Shown here piece after piece: positions 25,301 through 34,706 of a DNA stretch of 64,000 nt. The DNA comes from Hevea brasiliensis. Taxonomy: Eukaryota; Streptophyta; Magnoliopsida; Malpighiales; Euphorbiaceae. Within the stretch, counting starts at the first letter, position 1, and each line of letters starts with the position of its first letter. A model generated the notes under the pieces. The model worked only from the letters and a program-made list of their open reading frames with translations, did no database searches and had not been told where the DNA came from. The stretch is taken from NCBI RefSeq assembly GCF_030052815.1, contig NC_079496.1, positions 71,661,652 through 71,725,651 on the forward strand, read 5' to 3'. A program made the position numbers and the translations under genes.

Positions 25301-26121
25301 TCAATATCTTCCTTGTGATGTGTAGACAAAGTTTAATGAAGGACACTAAGAGAATGGAGTTGAAAATGGGGAGGTTAAGTGAGCTCATGCAAAACGTCCA
25401 TGGAGTTTCCTCTCCCTTCACTCACGGCAATGTTGAAATCTAAAATGAGGAAGATGAAGTTCAGCTGCATTTTAAGTGTACACTTGTCCCACTAAGTATT
25501 TAATTAATCCCCTTAGTGGTCCACTTAAAATTAAATCATTTTATAAGTTAAACTTTCACTTATTCCACATTTAACCCATGATTTTAGCTATTTTCTTTAG
25601 GTACCACCAAATTAATTTTTCATTTTATTTTCTAAGTGTAATACTAATTATTTTTAATGGACATTTAGGTCAAAAGACACTTCGGGATGTCAAATGACCA
25701 TAATGCCCCTGTTCGGGTGGTTTTCCCGATTTTTCGGTAACACCGTATTTTGTCTGTTTTTCGATTTCTCACTTTTCTTTGTACTAATTATTTAATTTTT
25801 CTTTGATCTTTCTAATGATATTTACTCTTCAACAATGGTCTATTTAAGTCCTAAAAATGTTTCCCAGGGTTCCCCGCAGTCCAGGGTTAGTCAACGGTCC
25901 ACGCCGTGACTTCCCGGTGCGGTCACCCATCGCTAGGTTTCCCGGCTCACTTACTCGGTTACATTTCTTTGCTATGATTTTTCCTTTGTTTTTCTTTTCT
26001 TGTATTTCATTATTTTATGTCTCCTCACTCATATTGAAGTACGGTTCTAGGCATCCTAGCTATCCGGACAACACTGGTCACCGGAGCAGTAGAACGCCCT
26101 ACCGAACTTAGGGGTGTTACA
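22353..26121 (-). mobile_element. Solo gypsy LTR E (A/C family)
   Basis: A 3769 bp LTR from TGTCACACCTTACCCC to GGTGTTACA, flanked by TGTAC at 22348-22352 and 26122-26126. The empty site is visible in D's own 3' LTR near 34034. Sequence and orientation match the LTRs of C: antisense double hairpin near 22965-22995, U5 block near 22556-22650, donor-like site at 25251, GC-rich patch near 25860-25960. No internal region is present. Frames inside it (22538-22747 minus, 24719-25009 plus, 25857-26111 plus) have no domain. Confidence 0.93.
25246..25254 (-). promoter_or_regulatory. Splice-donor-like site in solo LTR E
   Basis: Minus strand AAG|GTAAGT, a consensus plant 5' splice site, at the position corresponding to the donor-like sites of the other LTRs. 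Confidence 0.5.
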
Positions 26122-26789
26122 TGTACCACTAAGCATTATTGCTTAGCGCGTTGCTTTTGCCACGCATAGGTACTGGAGATTCCGATCGTGAGCCCAGTAG
26201 ACCACGGTCGGGTGAGTCCATCGGCAGATTACGCTCGATTCTGTGTCACCTCACTACCTGCAGTGCATCGGTAGGGCACTAGGTGTCATTTTGTCATTTT
26301 GATATTTTGTAGCAGATTTGTATTTTCTCATATGTATTTGAACTCATGTAATATATTTTGATGTTTATGTAAATAATGAAAGTTATGACTATGAATGCAA
26401 GATTTGAGCATGTATTTATTGCTTGTATATGAGAAATGGATGTTGAGAAATGAAAAGGTTGTTGAAACCTGAAACTGAAAAATTGTTGAAACCTTGATAT
26501 TGAGTTTTGTGATGATATTGAAGTTGAGAATGAATGAATTTGTCTATTGGAAGTGTTTTTAACAGGTTCCGAAGAACGGTTTTCTCCATTTTTAGCCGGT
26601 ACTCCGCCGGATTTTCTTTAAAATTTTTGGAACCTTAAATGAATGATACTTTTGATGAATGGTTTAAATAAATTGTATTTCATAAATTATATGCAAAAGC
26701 ATTGTCTAAATTAATTGAGGAATATTAGAGTGTGCGGTACACTGGTGGCATTACTTACTCGGGTATACTGTACGGGTAAGGGTGTCACA
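26122..26789 (+). mobile_element. Element D 5' LTR, second piece
   Basis: Resumes at CACCACTAAGC after the target-site copy of E and runs to GGTGTCACA at 26789. It corresponds to 34036-34706 of the 3' LTR and carries the double hairpin (from 26127) and the U5 block (26550-26640). Confidence 0.92.
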
Positions 26790-26794
26790 TTTAG

Positions 26795-26805
26795 TGGTAT
26801 CGAGC
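26795..26805 (+). promoter_or_regulatory. Primer-binding site of element D, one base short
   Basis: TGGTATCGAGC, the tRNA-iMet site with one base missing, five bases after the LTR. F has the complete site. The loss is either a mutation or a consensus error. Confidence 0.8.
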
Positions 26806-26888
26806 ACGGTTTAGGCGTTTAGGCCTAGATTGAGTCCATACCATGCATTGCATATGTAAGAGTCGAGGTGACACTAACGCAGATCTGT

Positions 26889-26910
26889 TTATCTTTCTTA
26901 TTTTGAATAG
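26889..26910 (+). promoter_or_regulatory. Splice-acceptor-like site before gag of D
   Basis: A T/C-rich run (TTATCTTTCTTATTTTGAATAG, shown in part) ends in TAG at 26910, followed by GAT and the gag ATG at 26914. F has the same run ending at 63358. It is typical of a plant 3' splice site. Confidence 0.5.
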
Positions 26911-26913
26911 GAT

Positions 26914-28069
26914 ATGGATCCTTCATCTCAGAGAGCCGTTGAGGAGGAAGTGGAGAGTCATGCTCCACTGCGGCAGGTGAGGCGGGGGCATGAGAGAATC
27001 TGCTCCGCCACTCAAGCAGAGCACCTTTCGGCCTCCCGTGCCATGTTCCAACAAATGGCCGACTTCTTTAGACAGGATGGCTGGGTAATGCCAGCACCAC
27101 CACCACCACCACCGGCTCCACGTGAAGTCACACTGGAAGGTTAAGAAAATTTGGGCGGTGGATTTCTATGGCAAGAGAGAAGATGACTGCTGTTGCGGTA
27201 GAAATTGGTTGAGCAGGCAGGCAGAGTCTTGAAACAACTTCACCGCACTCCAGAGCAAAACACGGAAGTCGCCATCTCTTTCTTGCAAGATGATGCTTAT
27301 GAGTGGTGGGACATAGTGTCGATGAAGTGCAGAAGTGTCAGAACTTGGGATTTCTTTCTCTCGAATTCAAGAAGAAGTATGTGGATCTTGTATACCTAGA
27401 AGAGAGAAGAAGGGAATTTATTAACTGAGGCGAGAGACAAATGTCGGTGGCGAATATGAGAAAGAATTCGTCCGATTAAGCCGCTACGGAAGGGAGATAG
27501 TCCCAAATGAAGCTGAAAGATGCAAGAGATTTGAAGAGGGACTAAATGATAACATCAAGATCCAGCTCACTGCCTTGGGAATTACAGAATTTACCAAGTT
27601 AGTGGAAGCTGCCATAAAGGTTGAAAAAGTGAGAATTAGTGAGTGGACTAGAAGAGAGAGACGAGAAGAGGGGCCAGGGTCGGTCTAGTTCAGCTCTGCA
27701 TCGGGAAGAAGTTCAAGGGTCCTCTGCACAAAGTTCAGCTCGGCCACGGGGCCGTGGTCGGTCTCGGGGCCTGGGCCACGATTCACCCTAGGAGAGGTCG
27801 GTCCACACCATCGGTGGGCAGCTCTCGAGGATGGGGTTCGAGGACCAGCCGGCATCTTCTGCTGTCCACCTTTGTCAAAGATGGCATAAGGGGAGTGTTG
27901 GAGAGTGGCGGTGCTCGCTTGAGGTGTGGGTCAACAGAGCATCAGTTGAGGAACTGCCCACGCAGAACTACTACAGCTACTCCTACACAAGCAGACAGAC
28001 CTGCTCCTGCCCCACCAAGGGTAGAAGGTCTGGTAAATCCGAAGCGGTGGGACCATCACAGAGGCCTGC
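26914..28069 (+). pseudogene. gag: Element D gag, frameshifted
   Basis: Starts MDPSSQRAVEEEVESHAP like F and B. It continues through a proline run (27099-27120), the gag domain in shifted frames (LQDDAYEWWD near 27287, then YEKEFVRLSRYGREIV near 27450-27510 and FEEGLNDNIKIQL), and a zinc knuckle region near 27915-27965 (CGSTEHQLRNCP). At least five frame changes by one or two bases separate these pieces, for example near 27140, 27355, 27440, 27690 and 27880. Compared with B and F, many of the changes are single-base losses in CAG-, CTG- or CCG-rich spots. Non-functional as given. Confidence 0.85.
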
Positions 28070-28763
28070 ATGCGAGCGGCAGAGAGGCGGATAATGTGCC
28101 ACTGCCGAGAAATTATGCCACGAGCTCGGGAGGAGCAAGATGCCCCGGGCGTCATCGAGTGCGTTCTCCCTCTACAATACTCTGTGCATGCATTGGTGGA
28201 TCCAGGATCCACTCATTCATACATCTGCATCAATCTACCCGTAGAAAGGGGATCTTGGTAGGGAAAGTGACCAAGACATTCTGGTCAATAATCCATTAGG
28301 CCACAGTATAGTGGTGAACAAAGTATACAAAGGTTGCCCGTTGAGGATTCAGGGGTATGAATTCTTGGCAGACTTGATTGAGTTGCCCTTCCATGAGTTT
28401 GACGTGATTTTGGGAATGGACTGGTTGTCACGTCATCAGGCAATAGTTGATTGCAAATTGAAGAGGATTTCTCTAAAAACTCCGGAGGGTAATGAGATCA
28501 CTGTTGTGGGTGAAAGGACAGATTTCTTGTCCAATGTCATCTTAGCCACAGTTGCAAGAAGAATGATGAGAAAAGGCTGTGAAGCCTACCTAGCACATGT
28601 GGTGGATACTAGGCAGGCTAAGCGAAACTTGAGTGACATACCCACAGTGAGAGACTTCCCAGTATTTCTGAAGAGTTGCACTGGTTTGCCACCGAGAAAG
28701 GAAGTCGAGTTTGCTATTGAGACAACTGCAAGATCTGACACCCATTTCCATTGCTCCTTATAG
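28070..28763 (+). pseudogene. pol: Element D protease and pol N-terminal part
   Basis: Aspartic protease that would cleave the Gag-Pol polyprotein. The active-site motif LVDPGSTHSYIC lies at 28193-28225 with the catalytic Asp kept. After a frame change near 28260, the frame 28311-28763 carries VNKVYKGCPLRIQGYEF and the hydrophobic ILGMDWLSRH motif typical of the retropepsin C-terminus. It then runs into the spacer before RT and ends in a further frame break near 28760. Confidence 0.85.
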
Positions 28764-29430
28764 GATGGCACCCATCGAATTGAGGAGTTGAAAACTTCGA
28801 TTACAAGAGTTGCTGGATAAGGGGTTCATACGCCGATGTGTCACCATGGGGAGCTCGGTCTGTTTGTAAAGAAGAAGGATGGGACTTTGAGGCTATGTAT
28901 TGATTCTGCGGTTGAATAAAGTGGTATGAAGAACAAGTATCCGTTGCCTAGAATTGATGATTTGTTTGATCAACTGAAGGGAGCAGGAGTATTTTCTAAG
29001 ATTGATCTCAGATCAGGGTATCATCAGCTGAGGGTGAAAGATGTAGATGTGCCCAAGATTGCATTCAGGACCCGGTATGAGCATTATGAGTTTCTGGTGA
29101 TGCCCTTTGGCCTAACAAATGCACCAGCGGCATTCATGGACCTTATGAACCGTATCTTCCATCCATACCTAGATCGGTTCGTAGTGGTTTTATTGATGAC
29201 ATTACGGTGTACTCCAAGACCAGGGAAGAACATGATGAACATTTGAGGATTGTTACGCAAACCTGTGAAAAGAAGTCTGTATGCTAAGTTGTCCAAGTGT
29301 GACTTTTGGTGAATGAGATTGCATTCCTTGGACACATAGTGTCGGTGATGGGATTAGGTGGATCCCAAGAAAATAGAAGCGATGATGGAATGGAAGCCTC
29401 CCGAGAAATACAACCGAGGTCGAAAGCTTC
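28764..29430 (+). pseudogene. pol: Element D reverse transcriptase
   Basis: RT palm and fingers region. After frameshifts between 28764 and 28925 ([16 protein letters not shown], WGAP-like pieces), the frame 28926-29246 reads [28 protein letters not shown] and [13 protein letters not shown]. The catalytic FIDD box is destroyed by a missing base around 29192: the frame changes to LLMTLRC. Further frame changes follow to 29430, with SKCDFW and FLGH remnants. RNA-dependent DNA synthesis would be impossible. Confidence 0.88.
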
Positions 29431-29990
29431 TTGGGGCTAGTGGGTATTCTGAGAAGATTTGTGAAGGCATTTTCCCTAATAGCTGCTCCAATGACCAAGT
29501 TGTTACACAAGAATGTCGATTGTTGGAATGACAAGTATCAGACCAGTTTTGAGAAATTGAAGGCTATGTTGACAGAGGCACCAGTGTTAACACAGCCAGT
29601 GTCCGGAAAGGACTTTGTGGTCTATAGTGATGCCTCACGTAATGGGCTCGGGTGTGTATTGATGCAAGAGGGGAAGGTGGTCGCCTATGCTTCCAAGCAG
29701 TTAAGGCCACATGAATAGAAGTACCCTACCCATGATCTAGAGCTTGCAGCAATTATCTTCGCACTGAAGATATGGAGGCATTACTTATATGGTGAAAAGT
29801 GCTATATTTACACTGACCACAAAAGCTCAAATATTTGCCAACCTGAAGGAGCTCAACCTTAGACGAGGCGATGGATTGAGTTCTGAAGGATTATGACTGT
29901 AATTGACTACCATCACGGGAAGGCAAATGTAGTTCTTGATGCTTTGAGCAGAAAGTCCATCACGACTTTGAGATCATTGAATGCCCGTCT
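29431..29990 (+). pseudogene. pol: Element D RT connection and RNase H domain
   Basis: Frame 29431-29718 covers the connection ([20 protein letters not shown]) and the RNase H start [16 protein letters not shown], ending at a TAG at 29716. The next part keeps [19 protein letters not shown] and a YTDHK motif near 29805, then ALSRKS-like near 29945 in shifted frames. RNase H would remove the RNA strand during cDNA synthesis. Confidence 0.85.
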
Positions 29991-30189
29991 ATCCTTGGTT
30001 TGAGATGGAGCTATTTTGGCTGAGTTGCAAGTGAGGCCAAACACGCACTGCAGATATTAGATGGGCAAAGGTAGATGAGAAGCTAATGGCTATTGTGAGC
30101 AAGATTTGGAGGAAAAGCAACGATTATGAGGTGAAAGCGGATGGGTGTCTGTATTATAAAGGAAGACTATGTGTACGGATGATGGGGAA

Positions 30190-30900
30190 TTGAAGGCCAG
30201 ATTCTAAAAGAGGCACACACGGTGTATATGCTATGCACCCAGGAAGTACAAAGATGTACCATGATCTGATACTCCAGTATTGGTGGCCTGGTATTAAGAG
30301 CGAAATAGGAGACTATGTGACTAAATGATTGACATGTCAGCAAGACAAGTCAGAACACCAAGTTCCATCAGGTTTGCTACAGCCTATACGCATACCTGAA
30401 TGGAAATGGGATCGGGTCACCATGGATTTTGTAAGTGGGCTACCTCTCTCCCGGAAGTAACATGGTGCAGCAGGGGTGATAGTTGATAGATTGACGAAGT
30501 CGGCACACTTTACGCGATTAGGACCGACTACTCACTGGAGAAGTTAGCAGAATTGTATATCAGTGAGATAGTTAGACTGTATGGAATTCCACTTTCCATC
30601 ATATCTGACCGAGACCCAAGGTTTACATCGAGATTCTGGAAGAAGTTGCATGAATCCTTGGGTACACAACTCCATTTCAGCACAGCTTTCCATCCTCAGA
30701 CGGATGGGCAATCAGAAAGAGTAATCCAGGTAAGCAATTGAAACCCATGAAATTGATACAAATGTTGAACTGAAATGATAATAATAACATGAAATATATG
30801 TCAGTCCTTGAGGATATCTTTGAGGAGTTGTGTCATTGAGTTTGAGGAAGTTGGGATAGATACCTCCCATCGCGTAATTTGCATACAACAATAGCTACCA
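30190..30900 (+). pseudogene. pol: Element D integrase, zinc finger and catalytic core
   Basis: Integrase inserts the cDNA into the chromosome. The H-H-C-C finger is seen near 30205-30345 (YAMHPGSTKMY, YWWPG, LTCQ). The core has the first Asp in [15 protein letters not shown] codons near 30480, the second in SDRDPRFTS at 30604 onward, and the Glu in DGQSERVIQ at 30700-30729. Immediately after RVIQ the reading is interrupted by a 75 bp sequence with intron-like ends (30730-30804), then resumes with LEDI and CVIEFE-like codons. Frameshifts occur near 30455 and 30520 and after 30840. Confidence 0.88.
30730..30804 (+). other. Intron-like insert in element D integrase
   Basis: 75 bp starting GTAAGC and ending ATATGTCAG, located between the RVIQ and LEDI codons of the integrase core. 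Element B has a homologous 77 bp insert at the identical codon boundary; element C has none. The ends fit plant GT-AG introns and the sequence is A/T-rich. In D the flanking exon is one base short for frame, whereas in B removal keeps the frame. Confidence 0.65.
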
Positions 30901-30913
30901 AGCTAGCATTCAA

Positions 30914-31564
30914 ATGGCCCCATATGAAGCGCTGTATGGGAGAAAATGTAGAACTCAGTGTCTTTGGACTGAATTGGGAGAAGACAAACTGGTAGGACCA
31001 GACCTGGTGAAACAGGCTGAGGAAAAAGTGAAATTAATCAAAGCCAACTTGAAGGTTGCCTCAGACAGACAAAAATCTTATGCCGACCTGAAGAGAAAAG
31101 AAATAGAATATGCGGTTGGCGACAAAGTGTTCCTCAAGGTGTCACCATGGAAGAAAGTGTTGAGGTTTGGAAGAAAAGGTAAGTTGAGCCCTAGGTTTAT
31201 TGGCCCATATGAAGTTATTGAACGTGTGGGTCCAGTGGCCTATAGGCTAGCTTTACCACCAGAGCTGGACAAGATCCACAATGTGTTCCACGTGTCTATG
31301 CTCAGAAGATATCGCTCAGATCCTTCACATGTCATCTCCAGAGAAGAAATTGAAATACGGCCGGATTTGACATATGAAGAAGAACCTCTACGGATCTTGG
31401 CTCGGGAAGTGAAAGAGTTGAGAAACAAGCAAATTCCATTGGTGAAAGTGCTTTGGAGGCACCACAACACCGAGGAGGCAACTTGGGAAAGTGAAGAGTC
31501 GATGAGGCAACAGTTCCCTCAACTGTTTGCATCAGGTAAATTTCGAGGACGAAATTTAAATTAG
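30914..31564 (+). pseudogene. pol: Element D integrase C-terminus with chromodomain
   Basis: The longest open piece of D, 216 codons. It contains [14 protein letters not shown] and the integrase C-terminal fold with LKRKEIEYAVGDKVFLKVSP, PRFIGPYEVIERVG and HNVFHVSMLRRY. The chromodomain tail follows (VLWRHHNTEEATWE at about residues 176-190, MRQQFPQLF). Chromodomains of plant chromoviruses bind heterochromatin marks and bias integration. The frame ends with FRGRNLN and a TAG at 31562-31564 that overlaps the start of the polypurine tract. Confidence 0.9.
31538..31557 (+). other. Palindrome before the polypurine tract of D
   Basis: AAATTTCG-AGGA-CGAAATTT overlaps the last pol codons. Equivalents are at 18363-18382 (A) and 45686-45704 (C); in B it is degraded. 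Confidence 0.6.
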
Positions 31565-31573
31565 AGGGGAAGA
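31563..31573 (+). promoter_or_regulatory. Polypurine tract of element D
   Basis: AGAGGGGAAGAG just before the 3' LTR at 31576; it primes plus-strand DNA. Confidence 0.85.
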
Positions 31574-31575
31574 GT

Positions 31576-34500
31576 TGTAACACCCTCCCGATAACCACTC
31601 CGTACATCCTACTGTTCCGGTGACCGGTGTCGGTCCGGACAGCTAGAACGTCCGGAAAAATATTTAAACTAAAGTCAGGAACCCTAATTAACTCAAATAT
31701 TAATAAGAAAAATTTAGTAAAAATTTTAGAAATAAAATACAAGCGAAGTCAAGCAGTAGGTGCCCAAGCGATGGGTTCTGGGAGGAAGTTGCGATTCTCA
31801 TAACGAGGAGCCCTAGACAGGGAAAAAATTATAAAATATTTTTTGGGACTCCAGAGAAGGGTAATTGAGGTTCCCATGGCATTAGAATGCCAAGAAAATA
31901 CCTAGAAAAATTTTTCAATCGGTACAGACGATTTTGACCCGTTAAGCCAAACGGAGGGCATTTTGGTCATTTCGCCTTCAGAGGTGATTTTTGGCCGACT
32001 TGTCCAGTTGAGTAAATAATTAATATGACATAAAATATGAAGAAATATTGCTAGAAATTAAATTGAAAATGAGTAGTGGAGGAAAGAAAAGAAAAATGCA
32101 ACAAATGCAAATTATGACCTCAAAGTGATGTCATTAAGGAAATGTGGACCAATCACAAATAAGCCATCCTTTGACTAACAAGTTAAAGAGATAAATGAAG
32201 ACTAATGAGGACCAAAAATCAGCTGCTCTTCTTCTCCTTCTTCTCCACAAAAAACGTGAACCCTTCCTTCCACCCTCCATTGGAGCTCAATCAAGCAAGC
32301 TTGATTTCTTACCTTGTCTCACCATAAAATCCTAACCTAGCTTCACTAAAACTTGCCCTAGCACCTTGCTAAAGCCTTTGGCAGCCAAGAAAAGCCAAGA
32401 AAGTGAAGGAATTGCTTGGAAAAGTCCGCCCAAACAAGGTTAGTGCATATATACAATTAAAGCTTTTTAAATTCTATGTTAGAGACTTGGAATAAGTAGG
32501 AATTTATAACTAAAATGAATGAAATCTATGTCTATCCATGCCCTAAGTTTTGGCAGCCCTATTGAATGAAAAGGTATGAGTGTTTTGATGGACTTAAAGT
32601 GGACTAGATATCAAGATTAAACCATGTATGCATGTGATTATTGAAAGAGATAGTTAATTAAAGCATGTTGTGAAAAATTCATATGGAAATTAGGGTTTGG
32701 AAAGGTGAAAGTGTGAATTGGCTTAGGAAATTGTTAGGGCACATTGTAATGGTCAATTAGTGACCATTTTAGATATGTTGACCATAAATGGGACTGAAAA
32801 ATGCTATGGCAAAGTGAGGTGAAATCTGCCCTATGGACAGCAGCATAGGGACTGAAATTTCAGTCCCTTTGCACTGCCATAACTTGGGCTGTGCTTGTCC
32901 AATTGATGTTTGGCCAATTGGACATGAAACTAGGCTTATAATGGCACATTTTTGCTGAAGAAACCATGCCCGAAAGACCAAAGCAAAAGGGTCAAAACTC
33001 AGCCACAATCCTGAACCCTGAAACTGCCTCTGCAGAATTTGACCAAATGAACAGTAACTGTTCATTTGGCCATAAGTCACTGTATATTTGGTCAATTGGT
33101 CTGAAATTTTTACAGCAACAAGTTAAGACATAGACAAACAACTTTAATGAAGGAACCTACCCCAAATTATGGCCAGAACCCAGTCAACCAAGTGACTCAA
33201 GTCACTGTTTATGCACTGTAGATATGGTAAAATTCTGCAGACTGCATATCCGGACAGCCTGGGTTTTTGAGCCATATCTGGAGCTACAAAACTCCAAATG
33301 GAGTGATTCAAAAAAGGAAATTCAACTAGACAAAATAAGGAACAACTTTTATGTTTTACATTTCTTCAAATTCCAACAGTAACAGTGTCCAATGGAACAG
33401 TGAATTTATGGTACAAAATCTGAAAAATCTGCTCCTTTGGTTTAATGCTTAGAAATGGTAAAAACACTTAATGCCAACAAGTTTTAAACACCAAATGTGG
33501 TATGTTGGGAGTGCCAAAGTTGATGTACACATTTTTATTCTAAAAGTCAACATTTTTGTTGACCAATGATGAATAGTAACACCAAAAAAAAATTGAAATT
33601 CACAATTGACAAATTTAAGAGTTTCAAATGCCCTAGTATACCTAACAAGATTGGTTTGGATAGTTTGGTATGCCAATAGGGTTCAGTTAGCAGTACTGCA
33701 CATGGAAAAAATGCCATTCTGTGATTTCATGGCTTTTAGCCATTCTGACTTTGTATTGAGACTTGGCCTTGTGCCGGATATTATTCTGACTTGTTGTTAC
33801 ATTTGCACTGGGAGATACGTATGTGACCGATGGTGTGACGGCCCGAGGTACTAGGTACCCAGTGCCAGTTTACCCGTTATCTAGTCCAGTCGTCTAGTGT
33901 AGGTTACTTGGGGCAACCAAATGAATAAAAGTGAATAGAGTTAATGAATTAATGAATATACCAAAATCAAACAAAGAAAGCATACACTTTGCATACACAT
34001 TTATTTTCTTGCCAATTTCTTCTATTATATTATTGCACCACTAAGCATTATTGCTTAGCGCGTTGCTTTTGCCACGCGTAGGTACTAGAGATTCCGATCG
34101 TGAGCCCAGTAGACCACACATCGGGTGAGTCCATCCGATTACGCTCGATTATGCGTGTCACCTCACTACCTGCAGTGCATCGGTAGGGCACTAGGTGTCA
34201 TTTTGTCATTTTGATATTTTGTAGCAGATTTGCATTTTCTCATATGTATTTGAACTCATGTAATATATTTTGATGTTTATGTAAATAATGAAAGTTATGA
34301 CTATGAATGCAAGATTTGAGCATGTATTTATTGCTTGTATATGAGAAATGGATGTTGAGAAATGAAAAGGTTGTTGAAACCTGAAACTGAAAAATTGTTG
34401 AAACCTTGATATTGAGTTTTGTGATGATATTGAAGTTGAGAATGAATGAATTTGTCTATTGGAAGTGTTTTTAACAGGTTTCGAAGAACGGTTTTCTCCA

Positions 34501-34706
34501 TTTTTAGCCGGTACTCCACCGGATTTTCTTTAAAATTTTCGGAACCTTAAATGAATGATACTTTTGATGAATGGTTTAAATAAATTGTATTTCATAAATT
34601 ATATGCAAAAGCATTGTCTAAATTAATTGAGGAATATTAGAGTGTGCCGGTACACCAGGTGGCATTACTTACTCGGGTATACTGTACACGGGTAGGGGGT
34701 GTCACA
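31576..34706 (+). mobile_element. Element D 3' LTR
   Basis: Uninterrupted 3131 bp LTR from TGTAACACCCTCCCG to GGTGTCACA. It supplies the intact reference for the split 5' LTR. Donor-like site at 32439, double hairpin 34041-34078, U5 block 34459-34545. Followed by CCAGC and then the continuation of element B's LTR. No gene; frames at 32769-33854 repeat those of the 5' LTR. Confidence 0.94.
34041..34078 (+). other. Tandem double hairpin in the LTR of element D
   Basis: First stem CTAAGCA/TGCTTAG (34041-34058); second stem CGCGTTGC-TTTT-GCCACGCG (34059-34078) with one mismatch. It is 629-666 bases before the LTR end, like its counterpart in A. Confidence 0.6.

Larger units (their letters stand above)
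19893..34706 (+). mobile_element. Element D: gypsy chromovirus copy, 5' LTR split by solo LTR E
   Basis: Plus-strand element with target-site copies CCAGC. 5' LTR is 19893-22352 plus 26122-26789 (3128 bp), primer-binding site 26795-26805, gag and pol 26914-31564, polypurine tract 31563-31573, 3' LTR 31576-34706 (3131 bp). It is a member of the family that includes B and F. The two LTRs are nearly identical over long stretches, so insertion looks recent. The coding region is nevertheless shredded by many small insertions and deletions. Confidence 0.93.

Noticed and set aside
27754..28299. 181-codon open frame with many Arg and Gly
   Set aside because: It overlaps the frameshifted gag-protease region of D; the homologous residues (zinc knuckle, protease) are split over several frames, and most of this frame is a shadow, apart from the stretch containing the knuckle.
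28586..29534. Minus-strand frames opposite element D pol
   Set aside because: They are antisense shadows of RT codons and have no homology of their own.
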